The notes beneath the pieces were generated by a model that ran no database searches, was not told where the DNA came from, and worked only from the letters and a program-made list of their open reading frames with translations. Positions 7,584 to 15,374 of a DNA stretch of 24,863 nucleotides are shown here, in pieces (the first letter of the stretch is position 1; each line of letters starts with the position of its first letter). Source of the stretch: a virus; the IMG/VR virus record IMGVR_UViG_3300025146_000064, positions 1 to 24,863 of that record. The stretch is one strand, 5' to 3'. Made by a program: the position numbers and the translations under genes.

Positions 7584-8053
7584 CAATCGCGCGACGCCTT
7601 ATACTCGATCGTATCAAGGTTGCGCTTGAAGGAATCGACGGCACTGGTGTCTACGTGTCCACCGTAGACACCGTGCATCGACACGCGCGAACCTGGAACG
7701 AGACGCGTTTTGATGATCGGATTTCGGTGTGTATCGCGCCGAGGCTTGAAACTTATCGCTACCAGCCAGCGAACATGTTGCGCGTCGAGTTTATTGTAGA
7801 CCTACTCGCGTTCGTCAACGCTGCAACGGACAGCGAGGACGCACGGATCAACGCAATTAACGATCTCCTCGACGACATGATCGCAGCCGTCCACGCGAAT
7901 CAAACTTGGCGCGGCGCCAGCAACACCGACCAACAAGCGATCGCTACTTCGATCGTCGAAGCCGAGACAGACGAAGCCGACTTCGAAGGCCAAGAGACAA
8001 TTCGGTTGTCGATTAAAGTGATCTACGATCGCACGATTGGAGTGACAGCATGA
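7580..8053 (+). CDS. Tail terminator protein
   Basis: A 157-residue protein starting at the ATGA overlap with the neck gene. It has N-terminal ARRLILDRIKVALEGI, a central strand pattern with FIVDLLAFV, the helix ARINAINDLLDDMIAAVHAN at about residues 90-109, and a C-terminal strand ETIRLSIKVIYDR. This alpha/beta layout, the length, and the place between a gp10-like gene and the tail tube match the tail terminator (lambda gpU/SPP1 gp17 type), which caps the finished tube and joins it to the head. The call rests on position and secondary-structure pattern, not on a diagnostic motif. Confidence 0.65.
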   Translation: MTIARRLILDRIKVALEGIDGTGVYVSTVDTVHRHARTWNETRFDDRISVCIAPRLETYRYQPANMLRVEFIVDLLAFVNAATDSEDARINAINDLLDDMIAAVHANQTWRGASNTDQQAIATSIVEAETDEADFEGQETIRLSIKVIYDRTIGVTA

Positions 8054-8232
8054 GCGTTCGACTGCTCCAGACTGTTGTGCTCTCGCCCGAGGAACTTACA
8101 CTTCCCGCGGGATCCATAATCACCGATCCAAAGCTCGTCGCACGATTGTCGCGTGAGAGTGTAGAATCGTGCGACGCGCCGGACTCGCTAAGCGGCGATT
8201 CGCTAAGCGACGACGCGTCAGAGGAGAACTAA
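8050..8232 (+). CDS. Small acidic tail-module protein
   Basis: A 60-residue protein with an ATGA overlap to the tail terminator gene. The first 35 residues (SVRLLQTVVL, then LPAGSIITDPKLVARL) resemble small phage proteins with a pattern of strand, PAG, strand and short helix that often occur in head-tail modules. The C-terminal 20 residues are Ser/Asp/Glu-rich and include a short duplicated SLS unit. Function unknown. Coupling and codon use like its neighbours support a real gene. Confidence 0.6.
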   Translation: MSVRLLQTVVLSPEELTLPAGSIITDPKLVARLSRESVESCDAPDSLSGDSLSDDASEEN

Positions 8233-8235
8233 CCA

Positions 8236-9474
8236 ATGCCCGCCGCAACTCCTTACGTTCTAGGCCGCACTCAACGCTTCTGGCTCGCTGTCGAGTCAAC
8301 CTTTGGGACCTACGTCTATCCGGCCGCGCAAACGACCACGAATCGTGAGATCCGTGTGCCGCGTTCGGTGCTCGGTACGAAGATCCAGCGCGACATCCGA
8401 AGCGACGCGCGAAGCACACGATCGCGACTCGAACACGTCACGGGCAAGACCACGAATCAGTGTGAAATCGAAGCCTACTTGCTCGGCTCGGGCACGGCGG
8501 GCACGCCTCCAAATATTCACGCGATCCTGCTCGCAGCGATGGGCGGAACCACCGGGTACACAAACACACCTGCAACCTCGGACGTGTACGCGCTTGGTGA
8601 TTTGCAGGGTGCGTTGCCGTCACTCTCGTTCGCGCGACACTTCGGTGACGGCGCGCTCGCTGGCGTGTACCAGGATCAAGGTGCGGGTTGGTTGATCAAT
8701 GAGCTACGCATTTCGGCGAGCGGCGGTGAGCAGCCGAAAATCGTGGCGAGCGGCCCGTTTAAGACGCACAAGCACGCAGGTTACTCGACGGTCGCGAGCA
8801 ACACAGCAACTACAGTCACGGTGCAGACCGCCGACGCTAACAACTTCGAGCTCGGCGACGTGCTCGAGATCGACGGCGACGACGGTACGGACGATCTCGG
8901 CTATTACGTGAGCGTGAAAGCCGGTGCTGTGCTCACGCTCGTGAACGTGTCTGGCGGCGGGCCTCCGTCTTTTGGCACGCTCACGGGCGATCCTGTACGT
9001 CCACACTTGCCTTCAGGTTCGACGACTGGATCTCCGATCTCCGGCAACCTTGGGTCGCTGTCACTCACGCCGTCAGGTGGATCCGCTTACGCCGGTGGAG
9101 CTCTGCCGATCACGGCGTTCGAGCTCACGCTCAACAACAATCTAAAGGTGATCGACGACGAGCTGTTCGCAGCGGAAATCAGTGACGCGATTCCCGGACA
9201 CCGAGAGCTCACTGGATCGATGAGCTTCCGGTGTCGCCGAGACTTATTGGTTATCCTTGGCCAGCGAAAGGCGCTCACGGCACACGATATCGTGGCAACC
9301 TTCGGATCGGTTGCGGGCTCGCGCTGCCTCGTAACGGTGAAGGCTGAGCTTGATTTCTCGGACATGGATGTACCCGAAGTCGGCGACACGGATGCAGCCG
9401 AGGCTGTCGTTTCGGTGCCGTTCCGTGGTCTTGCCACAAGTGCAGCGAACGAACTAACGCTCAGCTACACATGA
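8236..9474 (+). CDS. Major tail tube protein
   Basis: A 412-residue, beta-rich protein with AGGAGA upstream of ATG 8236. It starts with YVLGRTQRFWLAVESTFGTY, a usual opening of tail tube proteins, followed by a region around residues 60-100 with HVTGKTTNQCEIEAYLLG and the helix IHAILLAAMGG. The C-terminal region has AFELTLNNNLKVIDDELF, a GHRELTGSMSFRCRRDLL segment and an FRGLATS end. The protein polymerises into hexameric rings around the tape measure. Length exceeds the simplest tube proteins by about 150-200 residues; the extra central Gly/Thr-rich part (about residues 170-285) could be an exposed Ig-like insertion. Position just before the chaperone and tape measure is decisive. Confidence 0.8.
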   Translation: MPAATPYVLGRTQRFWLAVESTFGTYVYPAAQTTTNREIRVPRSVLGTKIQRDIRSDARSTRSRLEHVTGKTTNQCEIEAYLLGSGTAGTPPNIHAILLAAMGGTTGYTNTPATSDVYALGDLQGALPSLSFARHFGDGALAGVYQDQGAGWLINELRISASGGEQPKIVASGPFKTHKHAGYSTVASNTATTVTVQTADANNFELGDVLEIDGDDGTDDLGYYVSVKAGAVLTLVNVSGGGPPSFGTLTGDPVRPHLPSGSTTGSPISGNLGSLSLTPSGGSAYAGGALPITAFELTLNNNLKVIDDELFAAEISDAIPGHRELTGSMSFRCRRDLLVILGQRKALTAHDIVATFGSVAGSRCLVTVKAELDFSDMDVPEVGDTDAAEAVVSVPFRGLATSAANELTLSYT

Positions 9475-9905
9475 TCACGATTCGCAGCTCAGAGCTCGAC
9501 CATCCTGAAGGCGTTTGGTTCGCGCCTGACCTCGACGACAATCGAGAGCGCCCTGAGCCGGAGCGTGCAGCCGTGCTGCTCGTGCCGATGTCTGCGCGCG
9601 AGTTTCAAGCCCATCAGCAATCGCAAGTTCTCGTGACCAAGAAACGCATGAAGGACGTAGGCGCATACGTCGAGCGTCGCGAGTTCGCGGTCAAGTTAAA
9701 GTGCCTCGACGCTCGCGTGAAGGACGTGCGCAACTGGTTCGTAGAGGACAAGAGCGGCAAGCGTGAGCTGAAGACGTGGGCTGAATTGCGGGATGCGCTG
9801 CTAGGTTCCGCCGACGCCGTGCACCTTGCCGTGATCAACGAAATCTTCGGTGCGCTCGTCGAGCATTCGGCGCTTGAAGACGGCGCTTTGCGGGAATCAG
9901 TCTAG
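9471..9905 (+). CDS. Tail assembly chaperone (upstream frame)
   Basis: A 144-residue protein starting at an ATGA overlap with the tube gene and lying just upstream of the tape measure. This is the position of the lambda G / G-T tail assembly chaperones. The sequence is charged and helical, with a region around residues 55-105 containing ERREFAVKLKCLDARVKDV and NWFVED, and a C-terminal helix (VHLAVINEIFGALVEHSAL). Chaperones of this kind coat the tape measure during tail assembly and are not found in the virion. It ends at TAG 9903-9905, but the -1 frame is open from 9878 and codes for a further domain. Confidence 0.7.
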   Translation: MITIRSSELDHPEGVWFAPDLDDNRERPEPERAAVLLVPMSAREFQAHQQSQVLVTKKRMKDVGAYVERREFAVKLKCLDARVKDVRNWFVEDKSGKRELKTWAELRDALLGSADAVHLAVINEIFGALVEHSALEDGALRESV

Positions 9906-9970
9906 CGGCACGCTTCGCAGCCAGCGGTGACCGCTCGTGGGATTGGAGCTGCGAGGAGTGCAAGGGCGAC

Positions 9971-10291
9971 GTGTCCGGTAACGATCTCCGTGAGGCTCGC
10001 AATTGCACCGGCAAGGGATCCGGCGACACGCTTCACTTCGCGTTTGCGCCTGATCTTCGACGCTGCCCGTGGTCCGTGATCTCCGAATCGACGTGGATTT
10101 GGCTGCGTGCTTACGGTGCGTGGAAGACACTCAGCGCGACACCCGAGATCGGCGATACAGGATCGCAGCCGCTAGCGTGGTTCCAAGCGATCACCGAAAT
10201 TACCAACACGATCGCGAAGCAGCAAGAAACCGAAACGCGAAAGCTCCAAGCACAGAGTGCTAAACTGGAGGCCCATGGCAGACGCACGTGA
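9971..10291 (+). CDS. Tail chaperone extension (-1 frame), Cys-motif protein
   Basis: The ORF has a GTG at 9971 giving 106 residues, but coding-like sequence in this frame begins at 9878, just after a TGA. The stretch before the GTG reads RFAASGDRSWDWSCEECKGD, placing a CxxC upstream of the only start codon. It continues with a third Cys (RNCTGKG), then RRCPWSVI and a helical part with WLRAYGAWK and WFQAITEI. This C-x2-C, C, CP layout with a following Y-x2-W helix recalls small proteins commonly placed between tail chaperone and tape measure. It is -1 relative to the upstream ORF, so a programmed frameshift (G-T type fusion) is likely; no canonical slippery heptamer is visible. The 3' end overlaps the tape measure start by 17 nt. 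Confidence 0.6.
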   Translation: MSGNDLREARNCTGKGSGDTLHFAFAPDLRRCPWSVISESTWIWLRAYGAWKTLSATPEIGDTGSQPLAWFQAITEITNTIAKQQETETRKLQAQSAKLEAHGRRT

Positions 10292-12290
10292 AATCGGAAT
10301 CACGCTTCGTGTCGTCACCGCGAGCGCAAAAACCGCCGTCGGTAAATTCGTCGCTGATTCCAAGCGCCAGTTCTCGGCGCTACGCGTGGGGCTCGCGAGC
10401 GCGTTCAGCGGCCTCGACAAGATCAAGGACTACTTCACACCGCTTAATCAGATGTTCGAGATGTTCAACAAAATCAGTCGTGCTGCTAGCGCGGTCGCGC
10501 AAACAGTCGGCAAGTGGGTTGACGCTGCGAGCGGACAAGAGCGCGTCGAGATTCGTCTAGCAGCTGCACTGCGCGAACGTGGAGTCTACAGCGACAAGCT
10601 GAACGACTCGCTCAAGCGCCAGGCGGCGCTAATGCAGAGCGCGTTCGGCCTTGGGGACGACGCAATTGTGCAGATCCAAGGAACGCTCTTAGCGATGGGC
10701 GTCGCCAGTGACAAGATCGAATCAGCAGTGCGCGCGACTGTCGGGTTCGCACAAGTGACAGGTGATTTGGGATCGGCTGCGTCAGTGGTTGCGAAGGTCT
10801 ACCAAGGTAAAATTAGCGTGCTGCAGCGCTACGGCGTGCAGGTGCACTCGACGGCTGAAGCGATTGCGTTTCTCGCAGGCAAGTTTCAGCTCGCCGAAGC
10901 GCAGGCAGACACGCTCGACACGAAGCTCAAGAGCCTCGGCCAAACGTGGGGCGATATCGACGAAGAACTCGGGCGCGTGTTCACGCAGAGCGCAGCGGCC
11001 AAAGATGGAATCGACGCGCTCATCACAACGACTGAAGGCCTAGGCCTCACGATCGCTTGGGTGCGCGATAGTTTTGGTGGATTCGACGGTGTGTTGAAAC
11101 TTGCTGTGGGTACGCTCAGCACAATCCTTCCACCAATCAAGGGTGCAGCCGGTGCGTTTGCGGAACTGTACGGCGCAATGTTTCCAGATCTCGACGCGGC
11201 CGAGGCGAAGCGCAAAGCAGCCGAGCAGGATTTCAAGCGCGGCATTCAAGAGCGAAGCGCGCTTCTCGGACGCTTTGACAGCTCAAGCAGGGCGACAGGT
11301 GACGGATTTGCGGGTCTCGAAGCGCGCCTCGGCGCATTCGATCGGAGCTTGCATCGGACATCGCAGAACACAATCGAACGAATCAAAACCACACACGCGT
11401 CGAAACTTGCTGACGAGGCTTCGACAGCAGCGATACACCGTCACGCCGAAGCGCTGCGCATGATGGCCGATGCGGCCGAGGAGTCTCGCAGACGTGCAGC
11501 TACAGCAACGCTTGCGCCTGATAGCGTCGCTGTCGCAGCAGATCCCACCGGGCTCGGCGGAGAGCTGATTCGCCAGCGTGAGATTGAAGGGCTCACGCAA
11601 CACTACGAAAACTTGGCTGCGTTGCGCGCAGAGTACGACGCAGTCATATTGGCGCAAGATGCGGTATCGAGCGAAGCGCGGTTCGCACTCGAGCTCGACG
11701 CGTACGATACGCAACAAGCAAAACTTGTCGCAAAGACCGACGCTACAAAGGCACACAGCAAGCAAACCGTCGATTTCCTTGCGAGCAACTTTTCTTCATT
11801 GTTTATTGGCGCGCTCAAAGGTGGAGAGTCGTTCATCAATGTTCTCGATCAAATCGCTAGTCAAATGTTGGCAATGGGCGCGCTGCAAATCTTCAAGACG
11901 ATTTTGAATCTCGCGACCGGCGGTGTAGGAGGTGAAATCTTCAACACGATTGGATCACTGTTGTTCGCCTCACATGGTGGCCGCGTACCCCACGATCTCC
12001 AACCACGTCGCTTTGCTGGCGGCGGATTCGCTGTGCCGAATACCGGATCTGATCGTGACGTGTTTCCAGCGCTGTTGCGACGTGGCGAGTACGTGCAAAC
12101 ACCGGAAGAGCGTGCGTCGCAAGGAGCGCAACAGATCGTGGTGAACGTCGCGACGCCGATCAACACGCTCGCGATTCCTGATCGAACGACGGTTGCAAAA
12201 CAGTTTGCAGCGCACGTTGTTCCCGTGCTCGATCAAATTCGGGCCTCGGGCAAGGTGACGCAATTCTCGCGTGCTGTGAGGAGTCGCTAG
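10275..12290 (+). CDS. Tail tape measure protein
   Basis: A 671-residue protein. I chose the ATG at 10275 because GGAGG lies three bases upstream (short spacing); a GTG at 10257 would add six residues. The N-terminal third is Ala-rich and helical (SAKTAVGKFVADSKRQF, then repeated Ala/Gln/Lys helices). A long coiled-coil middle follows, then a hydrophobic stretch at about residues 505-570. The C-terminus has the usual tape-measure ending: HGGRVPHDLQ, RRFAGGGFAV, DRDVFPALLRRGEYVQTPEE. The protein sets tail length; 671 residues at about 1.5 Å each gives about 100 nm (inference). No lytic transglycosylase or peptidase domain is visible. Confidence 0.85.
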   Translation: MADAREIGITLRVVTASAKTAVGKFVADSKRQFSALRVGLASAFSGLDKIKDYFTPLNQMFEMFNKISRAASAVAQTVGKWVDAASGQERVEIRLAAALRERGVYSDKLNDSLKRQAALMQSAFGLGDDAIVQIQGTLLAMGVASDKIESAVRATVGFAQVTGDLGSAASVVAKVYQGKISVLQRYGVQVHSTAEAIAFLAGKFQLAEAQADTLDTKLKSLGQTWGDIDEELGRVFTQSAAAKDGIDALITTTEGLGLTIAWVRDSFGGFDGVLKLAVGTLSTILPPIKGAAGAFAELYGAMFPDLDAAEAKRKAAEQDFKRGIQERSALLGRFDSSSRATGDGFAGLEARLGAFDRSLHRTSQNTIERIKTTHASKLADEASTAAIHRHAEALRMMADAAEESRRRAATATLAPDSVAVAADPTGLGGELIRQREIEGLTQHYENLAALRAEYDAVILAQDAVSSEARFALELDAYDTQQAKLVAKTDATKAHSKQTVDFLASNFSSLFIGALKGGESFINVLDQIASQMLAMGALQIFKTILNLATGGVGGEIFNTIGSLLFASHGGRVPHDLQPRRFAGGGFAVPNTGSDRDVFPALLRRGEYVQTPEERASQGAQQIVVNVATPINTLAIPDRTTVAKQFAAHVVPVLDQIRASGKVTQFSRAVRSR

Positions 12291-12291
12291 C

Positions 12292-13209
12292 GTGGCGCTC
12301 TCTTCACTCGCAATCAGCGCAGCACAGCTTGCGGCGCAGGCTCGCGGAGCACCGTGCTTCGTAGGTGCGAATGTGCTCCGCGGCTCGACAGCAGCGTGGC
12401 ATATCGGGGATCGATTCTCGGGCACGCAACTCGACTACCAAGATCTCGCGACGCACCAGACAAACTTCGCGATGAATCAATTTCCACATGTCGGGTCTCG
12501 ATGCCTGAGCGGTTACGCCGCGAGCTATTACTTCTACGCAACGCTTACAGCTGAAGCTGAAATTGACACGCTCGCGATCAATCTGCTGTACGCGCAACAA
12601 GTCCCGACGATCACGCTGTTCGTCGCCGACAACGCGACGATGACCGGGCGCGCGACTGTCGGATCGGTCACAGCTGTGCCGTCTCAATCGCGTGGTTTGT
12701 TACTCGCGGGCACACGGTATTCGGGCGTGACGCACGTGCAAGTGCAGCTAGACGTCACGCCAAGTAACGTCTCGCCAATCGTGGGCGAGATATTCGTCGG
12801 GCGCAGGCGGCAGCTTTCACGAAAGTTCTCCGCAGGCTTCGACGACTATCCGTTTGGGGCCGATATTGCAGACTTCGAACCACGCTCGCGAGAGAAGACA
12901 CGTTACGCGCTCGCAGAAGGCTACAGCGATTTCGCGGGATCGTATCCACTCGGCGCCGAGCACGAAACGCTAAACGACGAGATAGAGATTCGTAGTGCGT
13001 TCACTGCCGCGAATTACGGCACGTCGCTTGTGTGTTTCGTGCTCGACCCTTCGACGGCGACAGCGGCGTTCCCGCATCGCTATCATCTTGGCTATTGCAG
13101 CGACTCGTTGATCACACCGCAAGCGCACGGCGCGCACGGTCGCGAATGGAGCTTCAACTTCCGTGAGGTTCCTCCATTCTACGCGCACGCGGCGGGATAC
13201 GCACGATGA
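12292..13209 (+). CDS. Distal tail-like tip protein (copy 1)
   Basis: A 305-residue protein starting with GTG at 12292, with AGGAG about 10 nt upstream. It follows the tape measure and precedes the hub protein, the slot of distal tail/minor tail proteins. It is beta-rich with an N-terminal ligand-like region (about residues 20-165: AWHIGDRF, YYFYATLTAEAEIDTLAINL) and a second part with GEIFVGRRRQLSRKF, LNDEIEIRSAF, VCFVLDPSTA and WSFNFREVPP. The same landmarks recur in order in the gene at 20518-22176, so the two are paralogues. Exact family is not identified; a role as the baseplate ring linking tube to hub is inferred from position. The stop overlaps the next gene (ATGA). Confidence 0.65.
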   Translation: MALSSLAISAAQLAAQARGAPCFVGANVLRGSTAAWHIGDRFSGTQLDYQDLATHQTNFAMNQFPHVGSRCLSGYAASYYFYATLTAEAEIDTLAINLLYAQQVPTITLFVADNATMTGRATVGSVTAVPSQSRGLLLAGTRYSGVTHVQVQLDVTPSNVSPIVGEIFVGRRRQLSRKFSAGFDDYPFGADIADFEPRSREKTRYALAEGYSDFAGSYPLGAEHETLNDEIEIRSAFTAANYGTSLVCFVLDPSTATAAFPHRYHLGYCSDSLITPQAHGAHGREWSFNFREVPPFYAHAAGYAR

Positions 13210-15371
13210 CACTAAGCCCCACGCAGAATTGGATTGATGCGTTCTCGGTCGCCGATTGCGCACCGATCGTGCTCGTCGAGGTGAACGTCAACCGTCGGCT
13301 GTTTGTCAGCGTGGATGACTTCTCGATTGCGTCAAGCAACGAGATTCAGATCACCGTCAACGCGACGGTCTACACGTTTATTGCGGGCACGTCGTTTGTG
13401 ATTGGCGGTTCGAACGAATCGATGGCGACAAACGCCGCGAACGCGATCAACATCCACACAAGCAATTTATTCTCCGCGTGGGCGACTGGCGCCGTAATCG
13501 AAATCGTGGTCGCGAAACAGAGTGTCGGTGTGGATCTCGCGGCAACTGCGACTACAGGTGCGAGTGTCGCGGTCACGGGATCGTCAATGGCCGTACGCCC
13601 CGGATCGGCGCCGACAAGCTACAAATTCGTTTCGGGCTCGCGACCGTTCCTCAACGGCTCGAGTGTGTATCCCAATTCAATCGATCGCGTGGGCACGATC
13701 GGCGCGTCGATTGATCCAGTCTCGCGGAGCTATTCGGCGGGCGCGTTCGATATCACGTGGTTTGATGACGGGCGCCTTCGGGATCTCGTGCTCAAGTATC
13801 CACTACGCGGCAATAGCGTGAGCGTGTACCTCGGCACGTTGGAGTTGTCAGAGGCCAACTTCCTCAAGCTCACGACTCTGTACGTCAAGGATGTGACGCC
13901 CGTGCGCGGCGAGCGTAAGCTTCGCATGGAGCTCGAAGATGTAATGTGGACGATTGGTTCGCGGACGTGGAAAGGCGAAGTGATCTGCTTGCATCCACTT
14001 GAGGTGATCGCACATGTGCTCAGTCAAGTGCGCGCAGTCGCGGGCACTGATTATGATGCCACGACATTGACGCCACTATCAGCCTCGCCCGCAACTGCGC
14101 ATCACGTGCTGTCGCGTATGACGAGCGCCGAACCTCCAAGACCAGAGATTGATAACGCTGTCACCTCACCGATAGAAGTGCGCAGCCTTATCTCTGAGCT
14201 CTGTGTGCTAACCGGCGGAAGCTGGTACCCCAATGCTAACGGGTTGTACGGGCATCGCGCCTACGACGACACGACAGCGATCGCACGAACACTCGCGGCT
14301 GGCGCGCTCACAGGCCACGACTGTGAGCTTCTCGAAACGCCATCGACCGTTGAGAATACGATCAACGTCGTTACGATTACGTACGGTCACAACAAAACTC
14401 TTGGACCGATAGCTTTTGTTCTTGCCGACGACACCTCGATCAATCAATTCGGCGAACACCCCTACGATATCGAGACACGATGGCTCGCAGGGATTGGGAC
14501 GCTGGCGCTGTTCGAAACACTTTCAACCTACGCGACTGTCGCAGGCACAGTGCACGGAATTGCGGGCTGTGGTGGGTTGACGACAGGACCCGCGGGGCCG
14601 ATCGGCCCGACGGTCAATCAAGCCGCAGGCTATCAGCTCTCGACCTCGCGCCGTGCAATTCTGCATCTGTTCACGTTCTACGCGTCAAACATTGTGCAAG
14701 AGTACGTCGCTTGCCACGAGGCGCGAGCACGCGACACGATTAACGACACTTGGGACACGCCGTTTGACAACGCGCGGTACAACGTCGCAGCGCTGCGCAA
14801 AACGAGCGCGCATCTTCAGGCCCTCGACGCGCCCGTGCGCTACTATTTCGATTCGAACTACAACGAAGATGGATTTACAGCGGGACGTGAAGGCTTTGGC
14901 ACAAGTATACAATCAATGATCGGCCCGCCTGGGTTCTTCTCTTACGCGCTCGACGCAACGATTCCGTGGGAGATCGCGAAACGCATCCTACGCCGATTCA
15001 AATACGGCTGCCCGCGTGTTGTTGTACGTTGTTCGTTGCGCCACGTAGATCTTGAAATTGGTGATTTCGTCGCACTCTCAGGTGATGACACGATGCTTCG
15101 CTGGCGGCACGATGGTGCTGAGGCGACAACAAAATGGGAAATTACACGTCGAGATATTGAGCTGATTGGATCCACGCCACACGTCGAGATCGAGCTCGCA
15201 TTCGCGAAAGACTCGTGGGTGCCCGCGCTCTCGGTCGCGCCGACACCAGGTCTCGGACATCTCCCTTCAGGCCCGAGCTCTGAAGAATTGATTACCGATA
15301 ACGCGCTCGTGGACGTGTATATTGACTCAGACGGAGACGGGCTCGCTGACACTGGCGTGACGAGGATCTAA
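13206..15371 (+). CDS. Tail hub / tip attachment protein
   Basis: A 721-residue protein beginning at the ATGA overlap with the distal tail-like gene. It is beta-rich with a mid-part containing FDITWFDDGRLRDLVLKYPL (from about residue 179), RKLRMELEDVMWTIGSRTW and LEVIAHVLSQ, consistent with a tail-associated hub. Near residue 460 a short collagen-like run GPAGPIGPT occurs. The C-terminal domain includes RRFKYGCPRVVVRCSLRHVDLEIGD, resembling the hub part that follows a domain fold in other phages. The last 19 residues contain DSDGDGLADTG, matching the calcium-binding thrombospondin type 3/dockerin-like loop pattern DxDxDGxxD. The protein would contact the distal ring and carry the fibre. Confidence 0.65.
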   Translation: MTLSPTQNWIDAFSVADCAPIVLVEVNVNRRLFVSVDDFSIASSNEIQITVNATVYTFIAGTSFVIGGSNESMATNAANAINIHTSNLFSAWATGAVIEIVVAKQSVGVDLAATATTGASVAVTGSSMAVRPGSAPTSYKFVSGSRPFLNGSSVYPNSIDRVGTIGASIDPVSRSYSAGAFDITWFDDGRLRDLVLKYPLRGNSVSVYLGTLELSEANFLKLTTLYVKDVTPVRGERKLRMELEDVMWTIGSRTWKGEVICLHPLEVIAHVLSQVRAVAGTDYDATTLTPLSASPATAHHVLSRMTSAEPPRPEIDNAVTSPIEVRSLISELCVLTGGSWYPNANGLYGHRAYDDTTAIARTLAAGALTGHDCELLETPSTVENTINVVTITYGHNKTLGPIAFVLADDTSINQFGEHPYDIETRWLAGIGTLALFETLSTYATVAGTVHGIAGCGGLTTGPAGPIGPTVNQAAGYQLSTSRRAILHLFTFYASNIVQEYVACHEARARDTINDTWDTPFDNARYNVAALRKTSAHLQALDAPVRYYFDSNYNEDGFTAGREGFGTSIQSMIGPPGFFSYALDATIPWEIAKRILRRFKYGCPRVVVRCSLRHVDLEIGDFVALSGDDTMLRWRHDGAEATTKWEITRRDIELIGSTPHVEIELAFAKDSWVPALSVAPTPGLGHLPSGPSSEELITDNALVDVYIDSDGDGLADTGVTRI

Positions 15372-15374
15372 GCA

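Noticed and set aside
8185-8209. Direct repeat of TCGCTAAGCG with 15-bp period
   Set aside because: Only two copies inside the acidic tail of a small gene; a minor coding duplication rather than a control element.
14595-14608. Perfect 14-bp palindrome (GGGCCGATCGGCCC)
   Set aside because: It falls within codons for the collagen-like Gly-Pro run of the hub protein and is explained by them; no regulatory context.
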